Positions 1 to 6,471 of a stretch of 6,471 bases of DNA are shown in pieces. The stretch comes from Bacteroidia bacterium. GTDB taxonomy: Bacteria > Bacteroidota > Bacteroidia > Cytophagales > Cyclobacteriaceae. The stretch spans positions 1 through 6,471 of the forward strand of contig JAENVX010000457.1 in the NCBI GenBank assembly GCA_016650355.1, given 5' to 3'. Within the stretch, counting starts at the first letter, position 1. Each line of letters opens with the position of its first letter. The notes under the pieces were generated by a model, which saw only the letters and a program-made list of their open reading frames with translations, searched no databases and had not been told where the DNA came from. Both the position numbers and the translations under genes were made by a program.

Positions 1-263
1 CATTTTACATTGCTTACATGGCTGTTTGCGGCAAGAAGGAATTGACACTGGAAATACTGTCAAACGATCTTAATCTAAGGACAAATACCGTCTGGAGTTT
101 CAAGCGGAAGGTTATGGAAAGCCTGCAGGATATTGAGCAGATTGGAAGGCGACCCAGTAGCCATAGATGGGAGGAAGTTATCCTTCATCGAGAAGAAGCG
201 ACTAAATCGATTAGTAGGGGAAAGAAATTCTTACAGCGAATACTTTTTAAACGGCCCTCGTAG
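1..263 (+). pseudogene. IS1595/ISXO2-type transposase remnant, partial at left edge
   Basis: The frame is open from base 3 (the first two bases are an incomplete codon) to the TAG at 261-263, so the ATG at 18 is probably not the true start. The visible part begins with a hydrophobic stretch (FYIAYMAV) and continues into a helix-turn-helix-like segment (LEILSNDLNLRTNTVWSFKR, then KVMESL). This matches the region that follows the zinc ribbon in IS1595-family transposases (typical pattern: Leu-Gly-(variable)-Thr-Ala-Trp-(variable)-Lys-(variable)-Arg). About 15 residues later, WEEVILHREEATKSISRGKK lies where family members carry the first catalytic Asp in a VDE motif and a Gly/Lys-rich loop. Here that Asp appears to be replaced, and the protein stops without the rest of the DDE core. 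I infer a decayed, inactive fragment. The family assignment rests on remembered family patterns, not a search. The alternative is a small unrelated helix-turn-helix protein. Confidence 0.6.
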
Positions 264-275
264 TCCTTGTAAAAC

Positions 276-323
276 AGGTGTTTTTTTCAAGCAAACGATT
301 TATCTGTTTTCTGGAAAACACCT
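276..323. repeat. Inverted repeat, 9-bp arms, 30-base loop
   Basis: AGGTGTTTT at 276-284 is the exact reverse complement of AAAACACCT at 315-323. Two G-T pairs (285-314 and 286-313) could extend the stem inwards, and a short AAAC/GTTT pairing is possible inside the loop. No T-run follows it on the plus strand and only a short one on the minus strand, so it is a poor intrinsic terminator. It starts 12 bases after the transposase remnant ends. It could be a leftover of the mobile element, an operator, or chance in AT-rich DNA. Confidence 0.4.
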
Positions 324-332
324 ATGACAACG

Positions 333-365
333 TTTGAAATCAATGTTTTTAATGTGCTAAAATTC
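333..365 (+). promoter_or_regulatory. Weak candidate Bacteroidota promoter for the susC operon
   Basis: Bacteroidota primary-sigma promoters typically have TTTG near -33 and TAnnTTTG near -7, about 19-21 bases apart. TTTG occurs at 333-336. TAAAATTC at 358-365, 21 bases later, keeps the TA and the central TT but misses other positions. It is the best match I found in the 219-base gap before susC, and it is not strong. If it is real, the transcript would start around 370-375 and carry a leader of about 110 bases that includes the inverted repeat at 363-380. Confidence 0.2.
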
Positions 366-380
366 AATTGTAAAATTGAA
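363..380. repeat. Perfect 7-bp inverted repeat, possible operator
   Basis: TTCAATT (363-369) and AATTGAA (374-380) are exact reverse complements separated by GTAA. An 18-base palindrome of this shape is typical of a dimeric regulator site, but it is also easy to find in AT-rich DNA. It lies about 103 bases upstream of the susC start and overlaps the weak -7 candidate. No regulator gene is present in the window to pair it with. Confidence 0.35.
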
Positions 381-460
381 CACGCCTTTCATTTTTTAAC
401 CTGTTTCTCACTAAAGTGTTCTATAAAAGCTTGCTTTCGTCATAACTTCATTGTTGCAAG

Positions 461-466
461 AGGAGG
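461..466 (+). promoter_or_regulatory. Shine-Dalgarno-like AGGAGG upstream of susC
   Basis: A full AGGAGG lies 16 bases before the ATG at 483 and 13 bases before an in-frame TTG at 480. That spacing is longer than the usual 5-10 bases, and Bacteroidota rely little on Shine-Dalgarno pairing, so its role is uncertain. The other genes here show no comparable site. Confidence 0.35.
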
Positions 467-482
467 ACACAATTAAAAGTTG

Positions 483-3400
483 ATGAGAATGACCATGCTT
501 AAAACAGTGATTTTTACCTCTTTATGCCTGATTCAACTTCAGGGTTTAGGCCAAATCAGGGTTATTAGTGGCAAGGTTACTGCCTTGGAGGACAATCAAG
601 GTCTACCTGGAGTAAACATCATTATTCCTGGAACAACCAGAGGCACCACAACAGATTTTGATGGCAAGTATCAAGTGGAAGTAGGGGAGGCTGATAACAC
701 ATTGTCTTTTTCTTTTATCGGATACAAAACCCAAACAGTTGACATTTCAGGCAAGTCCACGCTGTACATCGTTTTGAAAACAGATTCCGAGCTTCTTGAG
801 GAGGTAGTTGTAGTGGGTTACGGCATTCAAAAGAAGAGTGACATCACAGGAGCAACAGCCCAGGTGATGGGGAGCGAATTAGTTAGGCAACCCGTGCTTA
901 CGGCTACTCAAGCCATCCAGGGAAAAGTTGCGGGTGTCCAGATCATCAGTAGCGGTCAGCCGGGAAGTTCACCCCAAATAAGAGTGCGAGGTGTGGGCAC
1001 AGCAATTGGCGGAACGACTGCACTCTATGTTGTAGATGGAGTTTTGACGGATGATATATCTAACATCAACACGGCAGATATTGTTGATATGAACGTGTTG
1101 AAGGATGCTTCTTCGGCCGCCATCTATGGATCGAGGGGTGCCAACGGAGTCATTATTATTACAACAAAAAAAGGTGCAAATGGTGCCTTAAAAGTTAGTT
1201 ATAACAATAACATTGGTGTTCGTCAGGCATCTAATCTAGTGGAGATGGCAAATGGCACAGAGTATAATAATTACGTTCAAGCGGCTACAGGAAATATACC
1301 TCCAGCCTCAGCTTTCAATACGGATTGGTATAAAACTATTTTAAGAAACGCATGGCAGCAAAGTCATAATGTTTCCATTTCTGGTGGAACAGATAAAGCA
1401 ACTCACTTACTGAATGTGGGATATCTGGATGATCAGGGTATTGTCATTGAAAATAGTTTTAAACGATTTACGATTCGATTAAATGAGGAGTATAAGTTAA
1501 ATGAGAAAATAAGAGTCGGATTGCAATCGTCATTCGGCAATAGCATCAATCAAAATGGCTTCGGTAATATTGATATAGACGCCTTTGGAAATATTGGGTC
1601 TGTGTACAATGATGCCTATCGCTCGGCTCCAATCATTCCAGATATGGTGGATGGTCGTTATGGAAACACTTCCGCTTATCAAAATGTGGGCAATCCCTTA
1701 TTGGATGTTCAGAACAATAGTATTAAAGTAAAGGAGAATCGTTTCCAGGCATCAAGTTATCTGGAATTCAAACCGGTGGAGTGGTTAACCCTTAGATCAT
1801 CAATTGGGGCAGATTATAAAGAGTCAACCAACCGAGGCTATTACAAGAAGTTTAATGCAGACGAAACCACGTTTGTTGTTTCAGGTGGAAATCAATACAA
1901 CTCTCTGAGCGCATTAAATATTAAAAACACAGAGTCTTTCCGTTGGGTGTGGGACAATACGGCAACCCTAATCAAGAGTTTCGACAAACATGATATTACT
2001 TTTCTGGCCGGAACTACAGCGGAGAAGTATACACAGCAGTGGTTTAGTGCATATCGCAGAGATGTGCCGGCCGATCCAAGTCTTTGGTATATAGGAGTGG
2101 GTGATGCAAACACGTCACAAAACGATGGCGGTGGTGATAAGTGGGCAAGAAATTCTTATCTGGCAAGACTGAACTACGCTTATGATGATAAATATTTGTT
2201 GACAGCCACTATCCGCAGAGACGGCAGTTCACGATTACCCAGTCAAAATCGCTGGCAGCAGTATCCGTCATTTGGTGTGGGTTGGATTTTAAGCCGTGAA
2301 AGCTTTATGCAAAACCAAAGCCTCTTCGATCTGCTTAAGCTAAGAGCATCTTACGGAAAAGTGGGGAATGATCAGATTCCCACAAATGCCTACACGCTGG
2401 TTGTGGATCAGAACAAACCCTATTCCTTTAACGGAAGTGCCAGTACTGCTTCTAATGGAGTACTCATTCAGCAAATAAAAGACCCCAATATTCTGTGGGA
2501 GATAACAGAAGAATATGATGGTGCCGTAGAATTTGGTCTGCTACAATTGCGATTGACTGGTGAGATTAATTATTACAATAAGAAAGTGGGCAACGCTTTG
2601 ATCAATATTCCAGTGCAGAAAACAGTTGGCGATTTTGATGGAGTTATTACCACCAATGCAGCTTCCATTCAAAACAAAGGCGTAGAGGTAGTATTGAACT
2701 GGAAGGATAAAATCAACGAAAATTTATCATATACGATTGGCGCCAATGCAACGTTTAATAAAAACAACGTCCTCGCCCTTAACGGTGGACAAGCCATATG
2801 GGGTGGAGGTATTGGAGCCGCACAGGGGTATACCACTTACACGGATAACGGTCAGCCTGTTGGGAGTTTCTATGTATTGAAAACAATTGGCGTATTTAAT
2901 ACCAATGCGGAAGCAGCAGGTTATGTGGATACGAATGGCAACTCTATTCAACCTACTGCTAAAGCAGGGGACTTTAAATATTTTGATAAGAATGCTGACG
3001 GAAAGATTGATGATAATGACCGCATGTTCGCTGGATCTTATCAACCCAAAGTCTATTTCGGTGTAAATCTAGGGACGAACTATAAAAGCTGGGATTTCAG
3101 TCTTTCGATATATGGTAACATAGGCAACAAGGTGTATAATGGAAAAAAAGCAGTGAGGGTGCAAGGAACGGATAATGTGGAGAAGGATATGGTCTATACA
3201 AGATGGACATCCTCTAACCAAAGCCAAACAGAACCGGGTGCAAATGTGGGCAACCTGTTAGCATCAGATTATTTTGTGGAATCAGGTTCTTTTGTACGCA
3301 TCAACAACCTGACAGTAGGCTATACTTTGCCTGAATCGTTTTTGCAACGCGTAAAACTTTCCAGCTTTAGAGTGTTTGTGACCAGTCAAAACTTATTCAC

Positions 3401-3521
3401 CTACAAAAAATATAGCGGGTTCACGGCTGAGTTACCCGGGGACCCCACAAACTCAGGGATTGAGTTGAGTGCCTATCCCACTACGCGAACCATTGCAGCT
3501 GGCTTAAATATTGGTTTTTAG
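483..3521 (+). CDS. SusC/RagA-family TonB-dependent outer-membrane transporter
   Basis: This is a 1012-residue protein, a normal length for SusC. Family role: a 22-strand outer-membrane barrel that imports oligosaccharides or peptides using TonB energy, with a SusD lid. Residues 1 to about 24 form a Sec signal peptide ending near LQGLGQ. Residues 27-99 form a carboxypeptidase-regulatory-like beta-sandwich (SGKV, then GVNIIIPGTTRGTTTDFDG, then SFIGYKT). LEEVVVVGYG at 105-114 is the usual junction next to the TonB box, and residues 118-230 form the plug, with VVDG and the hallmark NVLKDASSAAIYGSRGANG. The rest is barrel, ending in a terminal Phe. DKNADGKIDDND at 835-846 is an EF-hand-like acidic loop common in this family. 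There is no N-terminal STN domain, so direct signalling to an anti-sigma factor is not expected. I chose ATG 483. TTG 480, ATG 489 and ATG 495 are in-frame alternatives and all keep the signal peptide. The substrate cannot be read from sequence. Confidence 0.96.
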   Translation: MRMTMLKTVIFTSLCLIQLQGLGQIRVISGKVTALEDNQGLPGVNIIIPGTTRGTTTDFDGKYQVEVGEADNTLSFSFIGYKTQTVDISGKSTLYIVLKTDSELLEEVVVVGYGIQKKSDITGATAQVMGSELVRQPVLTATQAIQGKVAGVQIISSGQPGSSPQIRVRGVGTAIGGTTALYVVDGVLTDDISNINTADIVDMNVLKDASSAAIYGSRGANGVIIITTKKGANGALKVSYNNNIGVRQASNLVEMANGTEYNNYVQAATGNIPPASAFNTDWYKTILRNAWQQSHNVSISGGTDKATHLLNVGYLDDQGIVIENSFKRFTIRLNEEYKLNEKIRVGLQSSFGNSINQNGFGNIDIDAFGNIGSVYNDAYRSAPIIPDMVDGRYGNTSAYQNVGNPLLDVQNNSIKVKENRFQASSYLEFKPVEWLTLRSSIGADYKESTNRGYYKKFNADETTFVVSGGNQYNSLSALNIKNTESFRWVWDNTATLIKSFDKHDITFLAGTTAEKYTQQWFSAYRRDVPADPSLWYIGVGDANTSQNDGGGDKWARNSYLARLNYAYDDKYLLTATIRRDGSSRLPSQNRWQQYPSFGVGWILSRESFMQNQSLFDLLKLRASYGKVGNDQIPTNAYTLVVDQNKPYSFNGSASTASNGVLIQQIKDPNILWEITEEYDGAVEFGLLQLRLTGEINYYNKKVGNALINIPVQKTVGDFDGVITTNAASIQNKGVEVVLNWKDKINENLSYTIGANATFNKNNVLALNGGQAIWGGGIGAAQGYTTYTDNGQPVGSFYVLKTIGVFNTNAEAAGYVDTNGNSIQPTAKAGDFKYFDKNADGKIDDNDRMFAGSYQPKVYFGVNLGTNYKSWDFSLSIYGNIGNKVYNGKKAVRVQGTDNVEKDMVYTRWTSSNQSQTEPGANVGNLLASDYFVESGSFVRINNLTVGYTLPESFLQRVKLSSFRVFVTSQNLFTYKKYSGFTAELPGDPTNSGIELSAYPTTRTIAAGLNIGF

Positions 3522-3530
3522 AATTCGATA

Positions 3531-5060
3531 ATGAATAACATGAAAAAGATAGTTCTCATAAGTTTTACATTCCTTTTTTTCGCCCTTTCGGTGATCATTA
3601 CTTCTTGCAGCGATAACTTCCTTGATGTAAAAGTTCAGGGGGGTGTGACAACGGGCACCGATCCTAACCTTGCACAGAAATTGGTAACAGGTGTATACAA
3701 TAGCTTAATGCAGGGTGACTCCTGGGGAAATGGAGATGTACATGGTTTTGCATTTATAGCAGTCACTAATATAATGTCAGATGATGCAGATAAAGGAAGC
3801 ACACCAAGTGACCAGGCAGTGCCAGTTGGGGATCTTGATAATTTTACGATCACACCGACCAATCGTTTTGCGGAGTCATTATGGAGTGGTCACTACAATG
3901 GTATTGGCGCGGCTAATCAGGCATTGGCTGCTTTGCCCAATGCATCCATTGACGCACAAGTCAAAAAACAATTGACGGGAGAAGTAAAATTTTTACGTGG
4001 CTATCTCTACTTTAATCTTGTGCGCATGTACGGTGGCGTGCCGTTAGTGCTCCGGGTGCCAGCTGATGCTACTGATGCCAATACTGATCCGGCCTTTCAA
4101 ACGCGTGCAGCTGTGTCGGTGGTATACGACAGTATTGCCCGCGACTTACAATATGCAGCAGATAACCTTCCACTAAAAGGCGCTACGGGCGATGGCCATG
4201 CTACGAAAGGAGCAGCGCAGGCTTTACTTGCTAAAGTCTATTTGTATCAACAGAAGTGGCCGCAAGTCTTTACGCTCACTGCTGAAGTGATTAATTCAGG
4301 GAAATACCAACTGCTTCAGGATTATGCCACTATCTGGAGACAGGCTGGTGACAACAGCAGCGAATCCATTTTTGAAATACAAACGGGTAAGTTCAATAAC
4401 GCCAACTTAAAGATTGACAACTATACCACCTGCCAGGGACCGAGAACAGGGGGTTCTGGTGGTTGGGATGATTTGGGTTGGGGCTTTAATACTCCATCAC
4501 CGAATTTAGTGAATGCTTACGAACCAAACGATTCCAGGAAAGCGGCTACTATTATTTTTATTAACAATACCGGGAATCATAAAGGCACGGTGTTGTGGGA
4601 TGGAAGAAGAATACCAAGTTCAGATTCTGTTCAAAATCTTTATTACAACTACAAAGCATATACCAGTATTTCAAAAGAACAGTATGCGAACACCGCAGAT
4701 AAGGATCGTCCTAAAAATATTAAAGTCTTGCGCTATGCCGATGTTTTGCTGATGTATGCGGAAGCAGCCGTTCGCACGGGATCAGGAGACGCGACTGGAA
4801 AGATCAACCTACTGAGACAACGGGCGAATCTTTTGCCAAAAGGCGCTGTAACATTGGACGATGTTTTGAAGGAACGACATATTGAGTTAGCGATGGAGCA
4901 CGATCGGTATTGGGATTTGGTTCGCCAGGGTAAGGCAGCACAAGTGATGCTGGCCGCGGGCAAATCAAATTTTGTGGCAGGCAAGCACGAGTTGTTGCCT
5001 ATCCCGAATTCTCAAATTCTATTGAGCGGAAATAAGTTGGTGCAAAACCCGGGATATTAA
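3531..5060 (+). CDS. SusD/RagB-family nutrient-binding surface lipoprotein
   Basis: This 509-residue lipoprotein is the partner of the preceding transporter. It starts 9 bases after that gene's stop, so the two are almost certainly co-transcribed. Residues 1-25 form a lipoprotein signal peptide with lipobox ITSC (Cys26), followed by SDNFLDV, the usual SusD N-terminus and an acidic surface-export type signal. The helical TPR-like scaffold includes W118 and N129 in LWSGHYNGIGAANQ, EVKFLRGYLYFNLVRMYGGV at 151-170, and KGAAQALLAKVYLY at 226-239. The C-terminal hallmarks are RYADVLLMYAEA at 401-412, ERHIELAMEHDRYWDLVRQG at 448-467, LLPIPNSQI at 488-496 and the terminal QNPGY. The protein appears complete. 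Family role: the extracellular lid over SusC that captures ligand. A second ATG at 3540 would also give a good signal peptide. The ligand type is unknown, and carbohydrate is the default inference from the LamG neighbour. Confidence 0.96.
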   Translation: MNNMKKIVLISFTFLFFALSVIITSCSDNFLDVKVQGGVTTGTDPNLAQKLVTGVYNSLMQGDSWGNGDVHGFAFIAVTNIMSDDADKGSTPSDQAVPVGDLDNFTITPTNRFAESLWSGHYNGIGAANQALAALPNASIDAQVKKQLTGEVKFLRGYLYFNLVRMYGGVPLVLRVPADATDANTDPAFQTRAAVSVVYDSIARDLQYAADNLPLKGATGDGHATKGAAQALLAKVYLYQQKWPQVFTLTAEVINSGKYQLLQDYATIWRQAGDNSSESIFEIQTGKFNNANLKIDNYTTCQGPRTGGSGGWDDLGWGFNTPSPNLVNAYEPNDSRKAATIIFINNTGNHKGTVLWDGRRIPSSDSVQNLYYNYKAYTSISKEQYANTADKDRPKNIKVLRYADVLLMYAEAAVRTGSGDATGKINLLRQRANLLPKGAVTLDDVLKERHIELAMEHDRYWDLVRQGKAAQVMLAAGKSNFVAGKHELLPIPNSQILLSGNKLVQNPGY

Positions 5061-5116
5061 ATCAGAATTAAACTAAATATTTTTTATCAATTAAATTTTA
5101 ACTAACAAACCTAAAA

Positions 5117-6037
5117 ATGAAAAAAACAATGAAGTATTTGTTCGTCTGTGCTGTTGGAATAGCGGCTACAGGCCTCACGTTTGTGTCGTGCAAGGAGGAA
5201 GAGAAGTTGCCTACTATTGATGGGTTCAATAACTCAAATGAAGTTGGTGCAACAAATCTTGTGGCCCACTGGACATTTGATGATACTAATAACGAAGAAA
5301 TATCAAGTGCCGCTCCTACTAAAACATTGGGAACAGTTGGTTTCACAACTGGTAAAATTGGAAAGGCGTTGCAATTGACTAAAGGTGCCTTGGTTTATCC
5401 GGCCATTGATAAAATAAACACAGCTAATGCACTTGGTAATTTTACCGTGAGTTTGTGGGTAAATATTAGAGGTCAAAAAGGCGTTGCTGGAGGAGGTTAT
5501 ACATCACTTTTTGGAATTATTCCGACATCAACAGATTTCTGGGGAAATATACAGGCAACTGTTGAAACGGGACGTCACCTTCCGGCATCTGATACTTTGG
5601 AATTAAAAAACTATTTAAGCACTATGATGTCTGATGGTTCACAAAGAGGAGAGGATAATTTGGCTGTATTTAATGCAGACGCGGCAGGCACGAATCCGAA
5701 TGCTCAAACAGGTGCATGGTTTAAAGGTGGGAAGGATTGGGTTCATTATGCAATGACATGGGAAGGTTCAACGGGAATGTTTTACATCTATGCGAATGGA
5801 GTTTCTGTTGGAGGATATACCAATCGCGGAACATCTGCTGGCGAGCTTAAAATGAGAGTGCCTGCACTTGCAGTTTTTGGAAGTATGGCTTCAAGCGATC
5901 TTGGCTTCGCTAATGCAACAAGACCTGATTGGGCTCCTATGGCCACAGCTTCAATTGATGATGTTAGGGTCTTCAATACAGTCCTTCCACAGAAAGACGT
6001 AACAGCATTATTTAATTTAGGTACTGCTGGAAGATAA
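5117..6037 (+). CDS. LamG/concanavalin-like jelly-roll surface lipoprotein
   Basis: This is a 306-residue predicted lipoprotein. The signal peptide covers residues 1-24 and ends in lipobox TFVSC, with Cys25. KEEEK follows directly and fits the K-(D/E)2 surface-export signal described in this phylum. From about residue 46 to 300 it reads as a Laminin_G_3-type jelly roll: LVAHWTFDD (48-56), GKIGKALQL (79-87), FTVSLWVN (109-116), DWVHYAMTWEG (207-217), FYIYANGVSVGGY (222-234) and the closing strand ASIDDVRVFNTVL (278-290). About 75-80 residues between the FGI strand (132-134) and W208 form a longer loop region than a minimal LamG needs. No hydrolase catalytic motif is apparent. It lies 56 bases after susD, in the usual place of SusE/SusF-like proteins, so a surface glycan-binding role is inferred, not shown. 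ATG 5117 was chosen; ATG 5129 is a possible alternative. Confidence 0.88.
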   Translation: MKKTMKYLFVCAVGIAATGLTFVSCKEEEKLPTIDGFNNSNEVGATNLVAHWTFDDTNNEEISSAAPTKTLGTVGFTTGKIGKALQLTKGALVYPAIDKINTANALGNFTVSLWVNIRGQKGVAGGGYTSLFGIIPTSTDFWGNIQATVETGRHLPASDTLELKNYLSTMMSDGSQRGEDNLAVFNADAAGTNPNAQTGAWFKGGKDWVHYAMTWEGSTGMFYIYANGVSVGGYTNRGTSAGELKMRVPALAVFGSMASSDLGFANATRPDWAPMATASIDDVRVFNTVLPQKDVTALFNLGTAGR

Positions 6038-6052
6038 TTTTTAGGGTTGAAT

Positions 6053-6093
6053 AGGGGGGTGCATATTTTATGTGCCCTCTTTTTTATTTTTTG
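6053..6093 (+). terminator. Intrinsic (Rho-independent) terminator after the LamG gene
   Basis: The left arm 6053-6064 (AGGGGGGTGCAT) pairs with the right arm 6070-6081 (ATGTGCCCTCTT) around the five-base loop ATTTT. The stem has 12 pairs, four of them G-U. A T-rich run at 6080-6092, broken by a single A, follows immediately. The position, 16 bases after the LamG stop codon, suits the end of a susC-susD-LamG transcript. The wobble pairs may allow partial read-through into the next gene. Confidence 0.75.
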
Positions 6094-6109
6094 TGTTAAA
6101 CTGTTTCCG

Positions 6110-6471
6110 GTGAGGTTCATCATTGTCTTATTATGTGTCATCACAATTTCGTGCAAAAAAGATGAACAGGTTCTATCAGGACCAAAAAGCATCAGTTTAA
6201 TTGATCTTCAATTGGATGGTCGAGCATTTAGCTACAGTTATGCTGGCACATCTATTACCCCCGAAGTTGTTTTTAATTTTTCCGAACCTATTGATAGTGA
6301 GTCATTGAAAAATGCTATCGTCATGGGCGATGCCACCACCAATGTACTTTTAAATTTTGAACTGACACGTGGTGATAGCACGGTGACCGTGCGGACTGCA
6401 ACCTCCTTAAAATATTTAACTAGTTATAGTTTACAGGTTTCCTCTTTATTAACATCGTCCACTAAAAAGAA
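6110..6471 (+). CDS. Lipoprotein with Ig-like (Big_5/SbsA-type) domain, 3' end outside window
   Basis: An open frame of 120 visible codons runs off the right edge. From GTG 6110 it begins MRFIIVLLCVITISCKKDEQ, a short but convincing lipoprotein signal with lipobox ITISC. The Cys is residue 15, and KKDE after it fits a surface-export signal. About residues 27-118 look like a bacterial Ig-like domain of the SbsA type: TPEVVFNFSEPIDSESLKNA, then STVTVRTATSLKYLTSYSLQ, matching the family pattern of (variable)-F-(S/D)-(E/K)-P-(I/V)-D near the start and L-(variable)-Y-(variable)-L near the end. There is no in-frame ATG upstream of the lipobox. GTG 6059 is the other candidate start, but it lies in the terminator stem. 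In Bacteroidota such domains often precede other binding or catalytic modules, so this may be the front of a longer binding protein or enzyme. Its function is unknown. Confidence 0.72.
   Translation, partial: MRFIIVLLCVITISCKKDEQVLSGPKSISLIDLQLDGRAFSYSYAGTSITPEVVFNFSEPIDSESLKNAIVMGDATTNVLLNFELTRGDSTVTVRTATSLKYLTSYSLQVSSLLTSSTKK

Noticed and set aside
133..327. Plus-strand frame overlapping the transposase remnant, tested as a frameshifted continuation
   Set aside because: Its translation does not resume any recognisable transposase motif. The 3-263 frame aligns better in both length and pattern.
2985..3020. EF-hand-like DKNADGKIDDND loop in SusC as a special calcium-sensing feature
   Set aside because: This acidic loop is a common feature of SusC-family barrels, so it is noted in the gene entry and not treated as novel.
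2727..3044. Minus-strand open frame of 105 codons inside susC
   Set aside because: It is fully antisense to conserved SusC barrel sequence and has no family features.
5061..5116. TAAATTTT at 5092-5099 as a -7 box for a separate LamG promoter
   Set aside because: No TTTG lies about 19-21 bases upstream, and the stretch is simply AT-rich (the TTAAATTTTAA palindrome is of the same kind). Co-transcription with susD is the simpler reading.
5788..6192. Minus-strand open frame of 134 codons covering the end of the LamG gene
   Set aside because: It lies largely antisense to a well-supported domain-bearing gene, shows no recognisable motif, and runs through the terminator hairpin. It is a coding-strand shadow.
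1..6471. tRNA, rRNA, CRISPR arrays, riboswitches, origins
   Set aside because: No regularly spaced repeats, tRNA-like cloverleaf or rRNA-like sequence were seen on reading. The intergenic gaps are too short for most riboswitch classes, apart from the 219-base leader, where none was recognised.

Overview
This window most likely comes from the chromosome of a Bacteroidota bacterium. A cytophagal or similar environmental lineage is a reasonable guess, but the sequence does not settle it. The evidence is a SusC/SusD outer-membrane nutrient-uptake pair, lipoproteins with acidic residues right after the lipobox cysteine (the surface-export signal of this phylum), moderately AT-rich DNA, and mostly weak or absent Shine-Dalgarno sites.

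Layout, left to right, with all recognised genes on the plus strand. Positions 1-263 hold the remnant of an IS1595/ISXO2-type transposase, cut by the window edge and ending early. Positions 264-482 are non-coding. They carry two inverted repeats and a weak candidate promoter, and are the likely control region of the operon. Positions 483-3521 encode a full-length SusC-type TonB-dependent transporter. Positions 3531-5060, 9 bases downstream, encode its SusD-type lipoprotein partner. Positions 5117-6037 encode a lipoprotein with a LamG/concanavalin-like jelly-roll domain. A good intrinsic terminator lies at 6053-6093. From about 6110 to the window end runs the 5' part of another lipoprotein gene, whose visible part resembles a bacterial Ig-like (Big_5/SbsA-type) domain.

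Together this looks like the outer-membrane binding and import half of a polysaccharide-utilisation-type locus. By family knowledge, SusD sits as a lid on the SusC barrel and captures an oligosaccharide (or, in some homologues, a peptide), and TonB energy drives import through SusC. The LamG lipoprotein stands where SusE/SusF or another surface glycan-binding protein is usually found. The Ig-like lipoprotein may be a further binding protein or the N-terminus of a surface enzyme. No glycoside hydrolase, protease, sensor or regulator lies inside the window, so the substrate cannot be named.

I found no clearly new system here. The points most worth a second look are the terminator that separates the LamG gene from the next lipoprotein gene, the perfect palindrome in the susC leader, and the LamG protein as a candidate surface glycan-binding protein with a long insertion.
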